A DNA stretch of 64,000 bases from contig JACXVD010000002.1 in the NCBI GenBank assembly GCA_014763545.1, positions 1 through 64,000 of the forward strand, read 5' to 3'. The stretch is from Sphingomonadales bacterium. GTDB lineage: Bacteria; Pseudomonadota; Alphaproteobacteria; Sphingomonadales; Sphingomonadaceae. The notes below the pieces were generated by a model. That model worked only from the letters and a program-made list of their open reading frames with translations. It was not told where the DNA came from and searched no databases. The position numbers were made by a program, and so were the translations under genes. Positions 34,692 to 43,812 of this stretch are shown here, in pieces; position 1 is the first letter of the stretch, and the number at the start of each line of letters is the position of its first letter.

Positions 34692-35393
34692 TCAGCTCGC
34701 GCGGATCAGCCCCGGGCGCATCCCCAGCACCAGCGACAGGTCGCGCACCTCGCGCACCAGCAGGACGGACAGCTGCGCGACATATTCCTCGGTGAAGCGG
34801 GTAATCGGTCCGGACAGGGTCATCACGCCCAGCAGCTGCGCGCCACGGCCGAACACCGGCGCAGCAATCGCCGCCATGTCGGGGTTCACATTGCCGAAGC
34901 TGGTGATCGCCATCTCGTCCAGCTGCACCTCGCGGGGCAGGTTGCCGAAGCGGCGGAACGCCTCGGCAGCGGCGCCTTCGTCCAGCGGACGGCGATCGCC
35001 CACGCGGATGTTGTAGTCGCGGATGGTCTGGCGCCCATCGACCCGGAACAGGCACAGCTGGTAATCGCTTTCGAGCACGAAGAAGCTGGCGCCTTCGTTC
35101 GTGTCGGCAACCAGTTTTTCGAGCACCGGCTGGACGAACTGGCGCAGGTCGAAACTTTCCTGATAAACGCTCGCCAGTTCGAGCAGGGCGGGGCCGAGCT
35201 GGTAGGTTCCATCGGCGCGCTGCACGATGAACCGGCTCTTCTCCAGCGAACCGAGCAGGCGCAGGATCGTGCTTTTGTACAGCCCGGTCGCCCGCGCGAT
35301 CTCGGCCAGGGTCATCACCGGTTTCTGGTGGTTGAAGGCCTGAATAATCAGGAAAGCCCGATCAACCGCGGCGACGCCGCCCTTGGATTCCAT
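34692..35393 (-). CDS. IclR-family transcriptional regulator, probable island controller
   Basis: A 233-residue IclR-family regulator. The winged helix-turn-helix covers about residues 8-65 (AVDRAFLIIQAF, LAEIARATGLYKSTILRLL), followed by the effector-binding IclR domain. The start at 35393 has GGGGAAAT upstream. The gene is divergent from the lyase/aconitase pair, and the promoter between them holds a variant of the operator found six times further left. The operators have the palindrome-plus-direct-repeat layout known for the IclR proteins PcaU and PobR, so this is the best candidate for the regulator of the whole island. Repressor or activator role, and effector, are not known. Confidence 0.9.
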   Translation of the reverse strand: MESKGGVAAVDRAFLIIQAFNHQKPVMTLAEIARATGLYKSTILRLLGSLEKSRFIVQRADGTYQLGPALLELASVYQESFDLRQFVQPVLEKLVADTNEGASFFVLESDYQLCLFRVDGRQTIRDYNIRVGDRRPLDEGAAAEAFRRFGNLPREVQLDEMAITSFGNVNPDMAAIAAPVFGRGAQLLGVMTLSGPITRFTEEYVAQLSVLLVREVRDLSLVLGMRPGLIRAS

Positions 35394-35418
35394 TGCGAAT
35401 TTCCCCGACTTCGAATGC

Positions 35419-35443
35419 GAACTGATGTTCCGTTTAGCAGAAC
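35419..35443. promoter_or_regulatory. IclR-type operator, copy G (variant, iclR / lyase promoter)
   Basis: The inner element TTCCGTTTAGCAGAA matches the 15-bp consensus palindrome at 12 positions, followed by C at 35443. A further GAAC lies at 35419, with 21 instead of 20 bases between direct half-sites. Its position between the divergent iclR and lyase genes suggests autoregulation; the extra base may lower affinity. Confidence 0.6.
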
Positions 35444-35488
35444 GACTGGACGGCGTGTCAACCGCCATAGGCCCAAAAAGGTGTGCAC

Positions 35489-36445
35489 ATGAACGACCTG
35501 CCCGCACGGGTTCACATCCATGAAGAGGGGCCGCGCGAAGGCTTCCAGATCGAGCCCGGCCCGATTGCAACCGCGCGCAAAGTCGAACTGATCGACGCGC
35601 TGGCGCGAACCGGGCTGGACCACATCCAGGTCGTCTCTTTCGTCAATCCCAAACGTGTGCCGGGCATGGCCGATGCGGATGAGGTGGTTGCGGCGCTGAC
35701 ACCGGTGGAAGGCGTGCAATACAGTGCCCTGTGGCTCAACCAGCAGGGCCTGCTGCGGGCCCTGGCGCACCCCGGCCTGACCCTGGAAGGCAAGCTGACG
35801 CTCTATGCCTCGCCCGCGTTCTTGATGAAGAACCAGAACCGCACGCCGGATGAGCAACTCGCTGCGCAGCCCGAATTGCTGCGCATGTATCTGCATTATG
35901 GCGTTCCCGTCCGCTCGGGGTTCGTCACCGCTGCCTTCGGCTGCAATTTCGAGGGCGATATTCCCCCGGCGCGGGTGGTCGAACTGATCACCCGACAGCG
36001 CGAGATCGCGCGCGAGCAGGACGTGGTGCTCGACCACTTCGGACTGGCCGACACGATGGGCTGGGCCAATCCGCAGCTGGTCCGCCGGGTGGTCGGCGCA
36101 GTGCGCGACGCGCATCCGGACATATCGCTGTCGCTCCACCTGCATGACACGCGCGGGCTGGGGCTCGCCAATGCACTGGCGGGGCTGGAAATGGGGGTCG
36201 ACCGGTTCGACACCGCCGTCGCTGGCCTCGGCGGTTGCCCCTTTGCGGCACTGAAGGGGGCGGCGGGCAATATCTGCACCGAGGATTTCGTCCTGCTGTG
36301 CGAAGAAATGGGGATCGACACCGGCGTCGATCTCGATGCGCTGATCGAATGCGCGCGGCTGGCCGAGGATATCGTCGGCCACCCGCTGCCCGGCAAGGTC
36401 AAGGCGGGCGGCAGCCTGTCCGCGATGCGCCGCCGCATCGGCTGA
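35489..36445 (+). CDS. HMG-CoA-lyase-like acyl-CoA lyase
   Basis: A 318-residue TIM-barrel lyase of the HMG-CoA lyase family. The catalytic loop GLGGCPFAALKGAAGN and the metal-binding LHLHDTRGLG are conserved. At the N-terminus the usual GPRDG reads GPREG (HEEGPREGFQ), so a metal-ligand Asp is replaced by Glu. The ATG at 35489 has AAGG upstream. It is followed by the aconitase-like gene after 17 bases. With the CoA-transferase it could cleave a 3-hydroxy-3-methyl-acyl-CoA such as citramalyl-CoA to acetyl-CoA and pyruvate. Plain HMG-CoA cleavage in leucine breakdown is the alternative but has no other leucine gene nearby. Confidence 0.88.
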   Translation: MNDLPARVHIHEEGPREGFQIEPGPIATARKVELIDALARTGLDHIQVVSFVNPKRVPGMADADEVVAALTPVEGVQYSALWLNQQGLLRALAHPGLTLEGKLTLYASPAFLMKNQNRTPDEQLAAQPELLRMYLHYGVPVRSGFVTAAFGCNFEGDIPPARVVELITRQREIAREQDVVLDHFGLADTMGWANPQLVRRVVGAVRDAHPDISLSLHLHDTRGLGLANALAGLEMGVDRFDTAVAGLGGCPFAALKGAAGNICTEDFVLLCEEMGIDTGVDLDALIECARLAEDIVGHPLPGKVKAGGSLSAMRRRIG

Positions 36446-36462
36446 GTTCGGACGGCCTGCGC

Positions 36463-38985
36463 GTGGATCACCTTGTCGCCCTCGACCGGCTGGCGCCTGC
36501 CACGCGTACCCGGATGGCGCGCCTGCCGCGCTCGCTCACCATCATGCTCGATCGCGTGCTGGCGAATGCCGACGATGCGGAGCGCGCCTGTGCCCCGTTC
36601 CGCCACTGGCTCGACGGCGAAGCCGGGGCGGCCATTGGCCTCCATCCCACCCGCATCCTGATGCAGGACACGGCAGGCGTTGCCGCGCTGGTCGATCTCG
36701 CCGCCTTGCGCGATTGCGTGGCGCAGGCGGGCGGCGATCCGGCAGGTGTGGAACCGGTGATCCCGATCGACCTCGTCATCGACCATTCGGTCGAAGCGAT
36801 CCATTCGGATGGGGCCGATGCCCGCGCGCGCAACGAGGCGACCGAATTCGCGCGCAATGGCGAACGCTATGCCTTCTTCCGCTGGTGCGAGCAGGCTTTC
36901 GCGAACTTGCGGATCGTCCCGCCGGGCAATGGCATCTGCCACCAGATCAATCTCGAAGACCTGGCCGAGATCGCCCGCGAAGAGCGCGGCTTGCTCGTCC
37001 CCGAAGTGGTAATCGGCACCGACAGCCACACCACCATGGTCAATGCGCTGGGCATATTGGGCTGGGGCGTCGGCGGAATCGAGGCGGAGCTGGCGGCGGG
37101 CGGCCAGGCGCTGTCGGTCACCCTGCCGGGGGTGGTGGAGGTGGAGCTGGCCGGGCTTGTGCCTGTCGGCGTGACGGCGACGGATCTGGCACTGACGCTG
37201 ACGCGCTTCCTGCGCGATGCCGGTGTGGTGGGCGACATCGTCGAATTCACCGGATCGGGCGCGGCTGCATTGCCGCTGCCCGACCGGGCGGCGATTGCCA
37301 ATATGGCCCCGGAATATGGCGCCATGGCGGGCCTGTTCGCGGTCGATGGCGAGAGCTTGCGCTATTTCCGCAGCATGGGGCGCAGTGACGCGCAACTGGC
37401 CCGCTTCGAAGCCTATGCCCGGCAGACCGGGCTGTGGGCGGAGGAAAATGCAGCACTCCCGCGCGCTTGGCGTCGTCGGCTGCGCTTCGACCTGGGGAGC
37501 GTGGCCCCGGTGATGGCGGGGCCAGCGCGCCCGCAGGACATCCATCCCCTGCACGCGGTGCCCGCCAGCCTGCCCGGCTCGGGTTCCGGCAATGGCCGCG
37601 TGATGCTCGCCGCGATCACCAGCTGCACCAACACTGCCAACCCCATCCTGATGATCGAGGCAGGGCTGGTTGCCCGCCGCGCGCTGGAGCTGGGAGTGCA
37701 GCCGCCGGCATGGGTCAAATGCAGCCTTGCTCCCGGCTCGCGGCGGATCGCCGAGCTGCTCGAGCGCGCGGGGCTGATGGAGCCGCTGGCGCGCATCGGG
37801 TTCAACCTCGTCGGTTTCGGCTGCACCACCTGCGTCGGCAATTCGGGCGACCTCAACCCGGCGGGGCAGGAATTGATCGACCAGTTCCCCGAGGAAGTGG
37901 CCGTGGCGGTACTCTCGGGCAATCGCAACTTCCCGCGCAGGATCCACCCGCGCCTGGGCGCGAATTACCTCGCTTCGCCCCCGCTGGTGGTCGCGGCAGC
38001 AATTGCCGGGACTTTGCAGGTGGACCTGGGTGCGGAACCCTTGGGGCATGACCGGTCGGGCCATCCGGTCCACCTCGCTGATCTCTGGCCCAAGCCGGGC
38101 GAGGCGGCGGCGCTGCTGGCCGAAGTAGCGCGCGCGAGTGGTCCGCCGCCGGGCGCGCGCTTTGCCAATCCACCCGCCTGGGAAGCGATCGCAATTTCAG
38201 GCGGCCCGCGCTTCGAATGGGACGCGCAATCGCTGCGGATCCGGCGCCCGACTTTCTACGACCGGCCCGCCGGGAATGCTTTGGGTGACATCGCCGATGC
38301 GCATCCCTTGCTGTGGCTGGGTGACGATGTGACCACCGATCACATTTCCCCGTTGGGCAAGATCGCGGAAGGGTCGTCTGCCGCGGCTTACCTGCGCGAC
38401 CATGGGTGGGATGCTGCCGCACTGCCGGGCTATGGCGAGATGCGCGGCAATCACGAGGTGATGCAGCGCGGCGGTTTCGCCCATGCGGCGCTCGGCAATC
38501 GCCTGTGCCCCGATACCGGCAGCATGGCGCTGGATCCGCAGGGGCAGCCCCGCCCGGTGTTCGATGCGGCGGCGGCGTGGCGCAGGCGCGGCAGGCCGCT
38601 GGTGGTGCTGGCGGGCCGGAACTACGGGGCCGGATCGGCGCGCGACTGGGCGGCCAAGGCGACGGCGATGCTCGGCATTCGCGCAGTGATCGCGCAAGGT
38701 TTCGAGCGCATCCATCGCGCCAATCTCGTCTCGCTCGGCATCCTGCCCGTGGTGTGCCGCGAGCTGCCGTTCTGCGCCGATGTGGTGCGCGTCGATCTTG
38801 CGGGCGTGGGCACAGCGGGGCCCCAGCAGGTGATATTGCATTCGGCCGATGGCAGCACGCAGCGGATCGAAGCCGAGCTCGCGATCACCGGAGAGCATGA
38901 GCGGGAAATGCTGGCCAGCGGCGGGATATTCTCCCGCATTCGCCAGGCAGCCCTGACAGCAAGCGCCCGAACAGACCCCGGCTGA
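36463..38985 (+). CDS. Aconitase-family hydratase
   Basis: An 840-residue aconitase homologue of the fused AcnA type. The [4Fe-4S] cysteines are in TSCTNTANP and GFGCTTCVGNSG, the substrate region in GTDSHTTMVNALGILGWGVGG, and the swivel domain ends with GRNYGAGSARDWAAK. It is slightly shorter than housekeeping AcnA (about 890). The GTG at 36463 places the N-terminus as in AcnA (LPRSLTIMLDRVL); extending further would run into the preceding gene. Within this island it may hydrate an unsaturated dicarboxylate released by gentisate-type cleavage, such as maleate, citraconate or mesaconate, rather than serve the citric acid cycle. The substrate is inferred. Confidence 0.85.
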   Translation: MDHLVALDRLAPATRTRMARLPRSLTIMLDRVLANADDAERACAPFRHWLDGEAGAAIGLHPTRILMQDTAGVAALVDLAALRDCVAQAGGDPAGVEPVIPIDLVIDHSVEAIHSDGADARARNEATEFARNGERYAFFRWCEQAFANLRIVPPGNGICHQINLEDLAEIAREERGLLVPEVVIGTDSHTTMVNALGILGWGVGGIEAELAAGGQALSVTLPGVVEVELAGLVPVGVTATDLALTLTRFLRDAGVVGDIVEFTGSGAAALPLPDRAAIANMAPEYGAMAGLFAVDGESLRYFRSMGRSDAQLARFEAYARQTGLWAEENAALPRAWRRRLRFDLGSVAPVMAGPARPQDIHPLHAVPASLPGSGSGNGRVMLAAITSCTNTANPILMIEAGLVARRALELGVQPPAWVKCSLAPGSRRIAELLERAGLMEPLARIGFNLVGFGCTTCVGNSGDLNPAGQELIDQFPEEVAVAVLSGNRNFPRRIHPRLGANYLASPPLVVAAAIAGTLQVDLGAEPLGHDRSGHPVHLADLWPKPGEAAALLAEVARASGPPPGARFANPPAWEAIAISGGPRFEWDAQSLRIRRPTFYDRPAGNALGDIADAHPLLWLGDDVTTDHISPLGKIAEGSSAAAYLRDHGWDAAALPGYGEMRGNHEVMQRGGFAHAALGNRLCPDTGSMALDPQGQPRPVFDAAAAWRRRGRPLVVLAGRNYGAGSARDWAAKATAMLGIRAVIAQGFERIHRANLVSLGILPVVCRELPFCADVVRVDLAGVGTAGPQQVILHSADGSTQRIEAELAITGEHEREMLASGGIFSRIRQAALTASARTDPG

Positions 38986-39000
38986 CGCGGCCCGGCGCGT

Positions 39001-40533
39001 TCAGAGCAAGGCCATCGCCCGCGCCGCAACGTCATCCGGCGTGCCGGAGGCATCGAGCCGGTGCCACGATCCCAGGTCGCCAATGTCGTAGAGCGCCTGC
39101 TTGCCCACCACCGCCGCATTTGCGTCCGACGCGTCCATGATGCGTGCTTCGACGCGGTCGGCGCGCAGCGCGCGCGGGGCCTCCAGCCAGATGCCGGTGA
39201 AGGGAATGTCGGCCTCCACGGCGACCGCTTCCAGCGCGGCACGTTCTTCCGGGCGCGCGAAGACCGCATCCACCACCAGCGAATGCCCGGTGGCCAGCAC
39301 CACGCGCGCCTGCTCGGCCAGCCGGGCATAGACCGCCCGGCCATTCTCGGGCGAGTAGGCATCGGGCGGCAGGCCCTGTTCCGGCTCCACCCCCGCCATC
39401 AGCTTGCGCAGCACATCGCTGCGCAGCCAGCGCGCGCCGGGGGCGCGGCCGATGCCGGGCGCCAGCTGGCCCGCGAGGGTCGATTTGCCGGTGCCGCTCA
39501 ACCCGCCAATCGCCACCATCCGTGCCGCTTGCGGCGCGAGGAAACCTTCGGCGGCGGCGAGATAGTCCAGCGCCTGTGCTTGCCGCTCGGCTCTCGCTGG
39601 CCCCTCGGGCATGGTCGCAGCGGTGCTGGCGGCCACATGCGCGCGTATTCCGGCCCGCAGCGACAGGAACAGCGGCAGCGTGGCGAGGCCGTCACCCTCG
39701 TCCATCCGGTCGCACCAGCGGTTGAACAACAAGCAGGCTTCGCGGCCATATCCGCGTTCGCACAGGTCCATCAGCAGGAAGGAGACGTCGTAGAGCACAT
39801 CGGTCGTCGCCAGTTCCGCGTCGAATTCGAGGCAATCGAACGGCGTCGGCTCGCCGCGCCACAGGCAGATGTTGGCGAGGTGGAGGTCGCCGTGGCAATG
39901 CCGCACCAGCCCCCGGCTTGCGCGCCGGTCGAGCAGTGGTGCCAGCCGGTCCAGCGCCTCTTCGCTCGCGCTCAGCAGCCTTGCGCAACGCGGATGGGGC
40001 AGCAGCGCGTCGGGCAGCGCCATCATCGCGGCACGGTTCCCGGCGATGACCTCGCGCAGATGCGCTGCCCCGTCATCCCGGTGGCCGATTGCAGCGCTGC
40101 GATGGAACCGGGCGATCCGGTCGGCCAGTTGTCGCAGCATCGCAGGGGTGAGTTCGCCGCGCCGCGCCACCTCGACCAGCAGGCTGTCGCTGTCGAAGCG
40201 GTGCATTTCCACCACCCAGTCGACCGGCTCGCCCGCGCCCAGTTGCAGCCCGCCATCGGGCATGCGCCCGACAGGAGTGACCGCGATATAGAGTTCGGGC
40301 GCGATCCGGCGGTTGAGGGCCAGTTCCGCCTCGCACATTTCCCGCCGCAATTCAGGCGTCGAAAAATCGAGATAGGGCAAATGGACCGCGCGCTTGAGCT
40401 TGTAGGCGCGCTCGCCGGCGAGGAAGACGACCGCAATATGGGTTTCGACCCGCTCGACTGGCCCGGCGATCCCATAGGTGGCGGGCCGCAAGAGAAATTC
40501 GATAATTTCGTCCTGCGCGGGTGGAGGGTTCAT
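39001..40533 (-). CDS. Two-domain APH-like kinase / P-loop ATPase
   Basis: A 510-residue protein with an N-terminal aminoglycoside-phosphotransferase-like fold (kinase loop RHCHGDLHLANI, then FDCLEFD in the metal site) and a C-terminal P-loop kinase domain (GGLSGTGKST, about residues 337-346). Such fused proteins are widespread and of unknown substrate; antibiotic resistance is not implied. The start at 40533 is 4 bases after the hypE stop, so it ends the hyp operon, which is noteworthy since no known maturation step requires it. The C-terminal half resembles small-molecule kinases of the AAA_33 group. Confidence 0.85.
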   Translation of the reverse strand: MNPPPAQDEIIEFLLRPATYGIAGPVERVETHIAVVFLAGERAYKLKRAVHLPYLDFSTPELRREMCEAELALNRRIAPELYIAVTPVGRMPDGGLQLGAGEPVDWVVEMHRFDSDSLLVEVARRGELTPAMLRQLADRIARFHRSAAIGHRDDGAAHLREVIAGNRAAMMALPDALLPHPRCARLLSASEEALDRLAPLLDRRASRGLVRHCHGDLHLANICLWRGEPTPFDCLEFDAELATTDVLYDVSFLLMDLCERGYGREACLLFNRWCDRMDEGDGLATLPLFLSLRAGIRAHVAASTAATMPEGPARAERQAQALDYLAAAEGFLAPQAARMVAIGGLSGTGKSTLAGQLAPGIGRAPGARWLRSDVLRKLMAGVEPEQGLPPDAYSPENGRAVYARLAEQARVVLATGHSLVVDAVFARPEERAALEAVAVEADIPFTGIWLEAPRALRADRVEARIMDASDANAAVVGKQALYDIGDLGSWHRLDASGTPDDVAARAMALL

Positions 40534-40537
40534 CGTC

Positions 40538-41548
40538 TCAGCAGATCCTCGGCAGGGGATCGTCCTCCAGTTCCTCGAGCATCCGCTCGCCGCCCAGTTC
40601 GGTGCGCAGCACCACGCCATGGGCGGAGCCATTCACCGATCCGATGCGCGCCGCCTGCTCGCCGCCGGGCAGGGTGCGCCACAGCGCCTCGACCTCTGCC
40701 GCGATGGCAGGGTCGACCACCGCGACCACGCGGCCTTCGCAGGCCAGATACCACGGATCGTAGCCGAGGATTTCGCACACGCCCTGCACCTCGTCGCGCA
40801 CGGGAATGTCGCTTTCGCGCAGTTCGATACCCAGCCCGGTGCCGCGCAGGATCTCATGCGCCACCGTCGCCAGCCCGCCGCGCGTCGCGTCGCGCATGAA
40901 GCGCACCCCGGCCATATTCGCCAGCGGCTGGCAGAAGGGCAGCAGGCTGGCACAGTCCGACGCCAGCCCACCCGACAGGTCGAATTCCTCGCGTTCGAGC
41001 AGCACCGTCACCGCGTGATCGCCGATCGGGCCGCTCACCAGCACTTCATCGCCCGCACGGATCGTGCCGAGGCCGAGGCTGCAGCCGGGCATGCGCTCGC
41101 CGACACCCGTGGTGGTCAGGTAGAGCCCGCCGCCATGCCCGCGCGGCACGACCTTGGTGTCGCCCGCAACGATGGCGACGTCGTTTTCGCGGGCAGCGGC
41201 GGCGATGCTGGCGACGATCGTCTCCAGCGTAGCCAGCGGCAAGCCCTCCTCGATCATCGCGCCGAGGGTCAGGAAGCGCGGCACCGCTCCGCTTACCGCC
41301 AGGTCGTTGCAGGTGCCGTGGACTGCCAATGCGCCGATATCGCCGCCGGGGAATTGCAGCGGCTCGACGATGAAGCCGTCGGTCGAGACGACGGCGACCA
41401 TCTCCGGATCAAGTGCGATCGGCGCCGCGTCGAGCCCGGGATCGAGCTGCTGCGTGCCGAAATGGCGGGCAAACACATCCTCGATCAGCTCGCGCATGAA
41501 GCGCCCGCCATTGCCGTGGGCGAGGGTGATCAGCGGCCCCTTGTTCAT
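40538..41548 (-). CDS. hypE: Hydrogenase maturation protein HypE
   Basis: A 336-residue PurM/AIR-synthase-like protein. The N-terminal LAHGNGGRFMRELI and the nucleotide region VAGDTKVVPRGHGGG are typical, and it ends in the HypE signature PRIC. The terminal Cys receives a carbamoyl group from HypF and is dehydrated to a thiocyanate, the source of the CN ligands of the NiFe site. It overlaps hypF by four bases. Confidence 0.96.
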   Translation of the reverse strand: MNKGPLITLAHGNGGRFMRELIEDVFARHFGTQQLDPGLDAAPIALDPEMVAVVSTDGFIVEPLQFPGGDIGALAVHGTCNDLAVSGAVPRFLTLGAMIEEGLPLATLETIVASIAAAARENDVAIVAGDTKVVPRGHGGGLYLTTTGVGERMPGCSLGLGTIRAGDEVLVSGPIGDHAVTVLLEREEFDLSGGLASDCASLLPFCQPLANMAGVRFMRDATRGGLATVAHEILRGTGLGIELRESDIPVRDEVQGVCEILGYDPWYLACEGRVVAVVDPAIAAEVEALWRTLPGGEQAARIGSVNGSAHGVVLRTELGGERMLEELEDDPLPRIC

Positions 41549-43812
41549 CGGCGCAGCACCGCACCGGCTTCGACCAGCTGGCCGAAGGCGAGGCCACCAT
41601 CGTTGACGGGCAACAGTTTGGGGAGATGCGCGATCATTCCATCCTCTTCCAACAAGGCAAGTACCCGCTCGGCCAGCAACCGGTTCTGGAACACGCCGCC
41701 CGTCAGGCCGACCGCGTCGAATGCCGAGCCATCGGCCAGGGCAAGGGCAGTTGCGCGGATAGCTTGCGCCAGGCTCTCGTGAAACAGCGCGGCGCGCTGT
41801 TCGCGGGGCAGGGCATCGTCGGCCAGCATGGCCAGCAGGGGGTGCCAGTCGATCCGCAATACGCCCTGCGCATCGGCCTGCAGCGGCAAGGTGGGCGCGC
41901 CGTCCAACGGGCCGGTCCAACGCCGTGCCAGTGCTTCCAGGCCAGCGGGCGCCTGCCCTTCATAGCTTGCCTGTGCCATGCCGCTGACCAGCATCGCCGC
42001 GGCGTCGAACAATCGGCCGGCAGAGGAGCAGGGGAACGTGCCCAGCCGCCGGCCCCATGCCGCGCGGGCGAGCGCGGGGTCCGCAATCGGCGGGCTCCAG
42101 TCCTGCCCCGCCTCCCACAGCAGCGCGGCGGCGGAACGCCAAGGTTCCCGCGCTGCCCGGTCGCCGCCGGGCAGGGTGAATTCGCGCAGCGACGCGACGC
42201 GGCGCCAGGCACCCGGCTGGCCCAGCAGAGCCTCGCCGCCCCAGATTGCCCCATCCTCGCCCAGCCCGGTCCCGTCCCACGCAAAGGTCAGCCAGGTGAT
42301 GCCGGGCTTATGCTCGGCAGCGAGGGCGGAGGCGTGAGCATGGTGATGCTGCACCCGCACCAGTGGCAGGCCCTGCTGCTCGGCCCAGCGGGTCGTGGCA
42401 TAGGAGGGATGCGCATCGCAGGCGATTGCCTGTGGGTCGATGCGATAGAGCCGCGCAAGGTCGGCGGCGACCTGTTCGAACACCTGCCGCGCGCGGGGGC
42501 TGTCGAGATCGCCGATATGCGGGGAGGCGATGGCGCGCGCCCCGCTGCCCAGCGCCAGCGCATTCTTCATATGGCCGCCGGTCGCGAGCAGCGGCATGGG
42601 CAATGGCTCGGTCAGCGCGAGTTCGAGCGGGGCGATGCCCCGGCCGATGCGGATCGGCCGCGCCGCGCCTGCGATCGCCCGCAGCACCGAATCGTCCGCC
42701 GGGCGCAGGATCGGGCGGTTGTGATGCAGCATACAGTCGGCGATGCCCGCCAGTCGATCGTCCGCCTGGTCGGGCTCGGTCAGCACCGGTTCGCCCGAGA
42801 TATTGCCCGATGTGGCCACCAGCGGCCCGCCGAATTCTGCCAGCAACAGGTGATGCAGCGGGCTGTAGGGCAGGAACAGGCCGACCTCGTCCAGTCCCGG
42901 TGCGATCAGCTGCGAAAGCGCCGCATCTGCGCGGCGACGCACCAGCACGATGGCACGCTCCGGCGCGGCGAGCGCGGCCAGTTCCGCCGCATCGGGCAGG
43001 GCGAGCGCACGCACCGCGTCCAGCCCGTCATCCCCGCGCTGCGGCACCATCACCGCCAGCGGCTTGTCGGGGCGATGCTTGCGTTCGCGCAGGCGCGCCA
43101 CCGCCTCGTCGCTGCCCGCATCGCACATCAGGTGATAGCCGCCGACTCCGCGCACAGCGACCACTTGGCCGGCGCGCAGTGCGTCGAGCGCGGCTTGCAA
43201 TGCTGCCTCGCCCGCCAGATCACCGCAGGACAATTGCGGCCCGCATGCCGGACAGGCGAGCGGCTGGGCGTGGAAGCGCCGATCGTGCGGGTCGCCATAT
43301 TCCGCCGCGCATGCCGGGCAGAGATCGAACCCGGCCATCGACGTTGCCGGGCGATCATAGGGCAGCGCGGCGATGATCGTGTAACGCGGCCCGCATTGGG
43401 TGCAGTTGGTGAAGGGGTAGCGGTGGCGCCGTTGGCCCGGGTCGGCCATCTCGGCCAGGCAATCGTCGCAGCAGAACAGGTCGGGCGGCACATGGATCGC
43501 GGCGTGTTCGCTTTCCTCGCTCGGCAGGATCCGAAAACCCTCCGCGCCGCGCCATTCATCGGCTTGCGATGTCGCCAGTTCGGGCCGGGCAAGCGGCGGT
43601 GCCTGTTCCACCAGCGCGCATTCGAAGGCGGCGATGGCGGCAGTTTCGCCTTCCACCGCGATATGCACCTCACCCGTGCAATTGCGGACATCGCCCGCAA
43701 GGCCGAGGTCCGCCGCCAGCCGGAACACGAAGGGGCGGTAGCCCACCCCCTGCACCCGTCCGGTCACGGTGATCCGGCGCGCCGCGCGTGTGCGCTCGGC
43801 GATGTCAGGCAT
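41545..43812 (-). CDS. hypF: Carbamoyltransferase HypF
   Basis: A 755-residue protein with the full HypF layout: acylphosphatase domain (VTGRVQGVGYRPFVFR), two zinc fingers (CCDDCLAEM with CTQCG, and CPACAAEYG with CPACG), a YrdC-like domain and the Kae1-like C-terminal domain with VQHHHAHASALAAEH. It makes carbamoyl-adenylate from carbamoyl phosphate and transfers the group to HypE. The start at 43812 gives a slight overlap with hypD, and the C-terminus overlaps hypE. Confidence 0.96.
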   Translation of the reverse strand: MPDIAERTRAARRITVTGRVQGVGYRPFVFRLAADLGLAGDVRNCTGEVHIAVEGETAAIAAFECALVEQAPPLARPELATSQADEWRGAEGFRILPSEESEHAAIHVPPDLFCCDDCLAEMADPGQRRHRYPFTNCTQCGPRYTIIAALPYDRPATSMAGFDLCPACAAEYGDPHDRRFHAQPLACPACGPQLSCGDLAGEAALQAALDALRAGQVVAVRGVGGYHLMCDAGSDEAVARLRERKHRPDKPLAVMVPQRGDDGLDAVRALALPDAAELAALAAPERAIVLVRRRADAALSQLIAPGLDEVGLFLPYSPLHHLLLAEFGGPLVATSGNISGEPVLTEPDQADDRLAGIADCMLHHNRPILRPADDSVLRAIAGAARPIRIGRGIAPLELALTEPLPMPLLATGGHMKNALALGSGARAIASPHIGDLDSPRARQVFEQVAADLARLYRIDPQAIACDAHPSYATTRWAEQQGLPLVRVQHHHAHASALAAEHKPGITWLTFAWDGTGLGEDGAIWGGEALLGQPGAWRRVASLREFTLPGGDRAAREPWRSAAALLWEAGQDWSPPIADPALARAAWGRRLGTFPCSSAGRLFDAAAMLVSGMAQASYEGQAPAGLEALARRWTGPLDGAPTLPLQADAQGVLRIDWHPLLAMLADDALPREQRAALFHESLAQAIRATALALADGSAFDAVGLTGGVFQNRLLAERVLALLEEDGMIAHLPKLLPVNDGGLAFGQLVEAGAVLRR

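Noticed and set aside
36235-36462. Longer N-terminus for the aconitase-like protein
   Set aside because: The extra part overlaps the end of the lyase gene and has no similarity to aconitases, whose N-terminus matches the GTG start at 36463.
39001-40533. Aminoglycoside resistance gene
   Set aside because: The APH-like fold is fused to a P-loop kinase and linked to hyp genes; this fusion family is not a resistance family.
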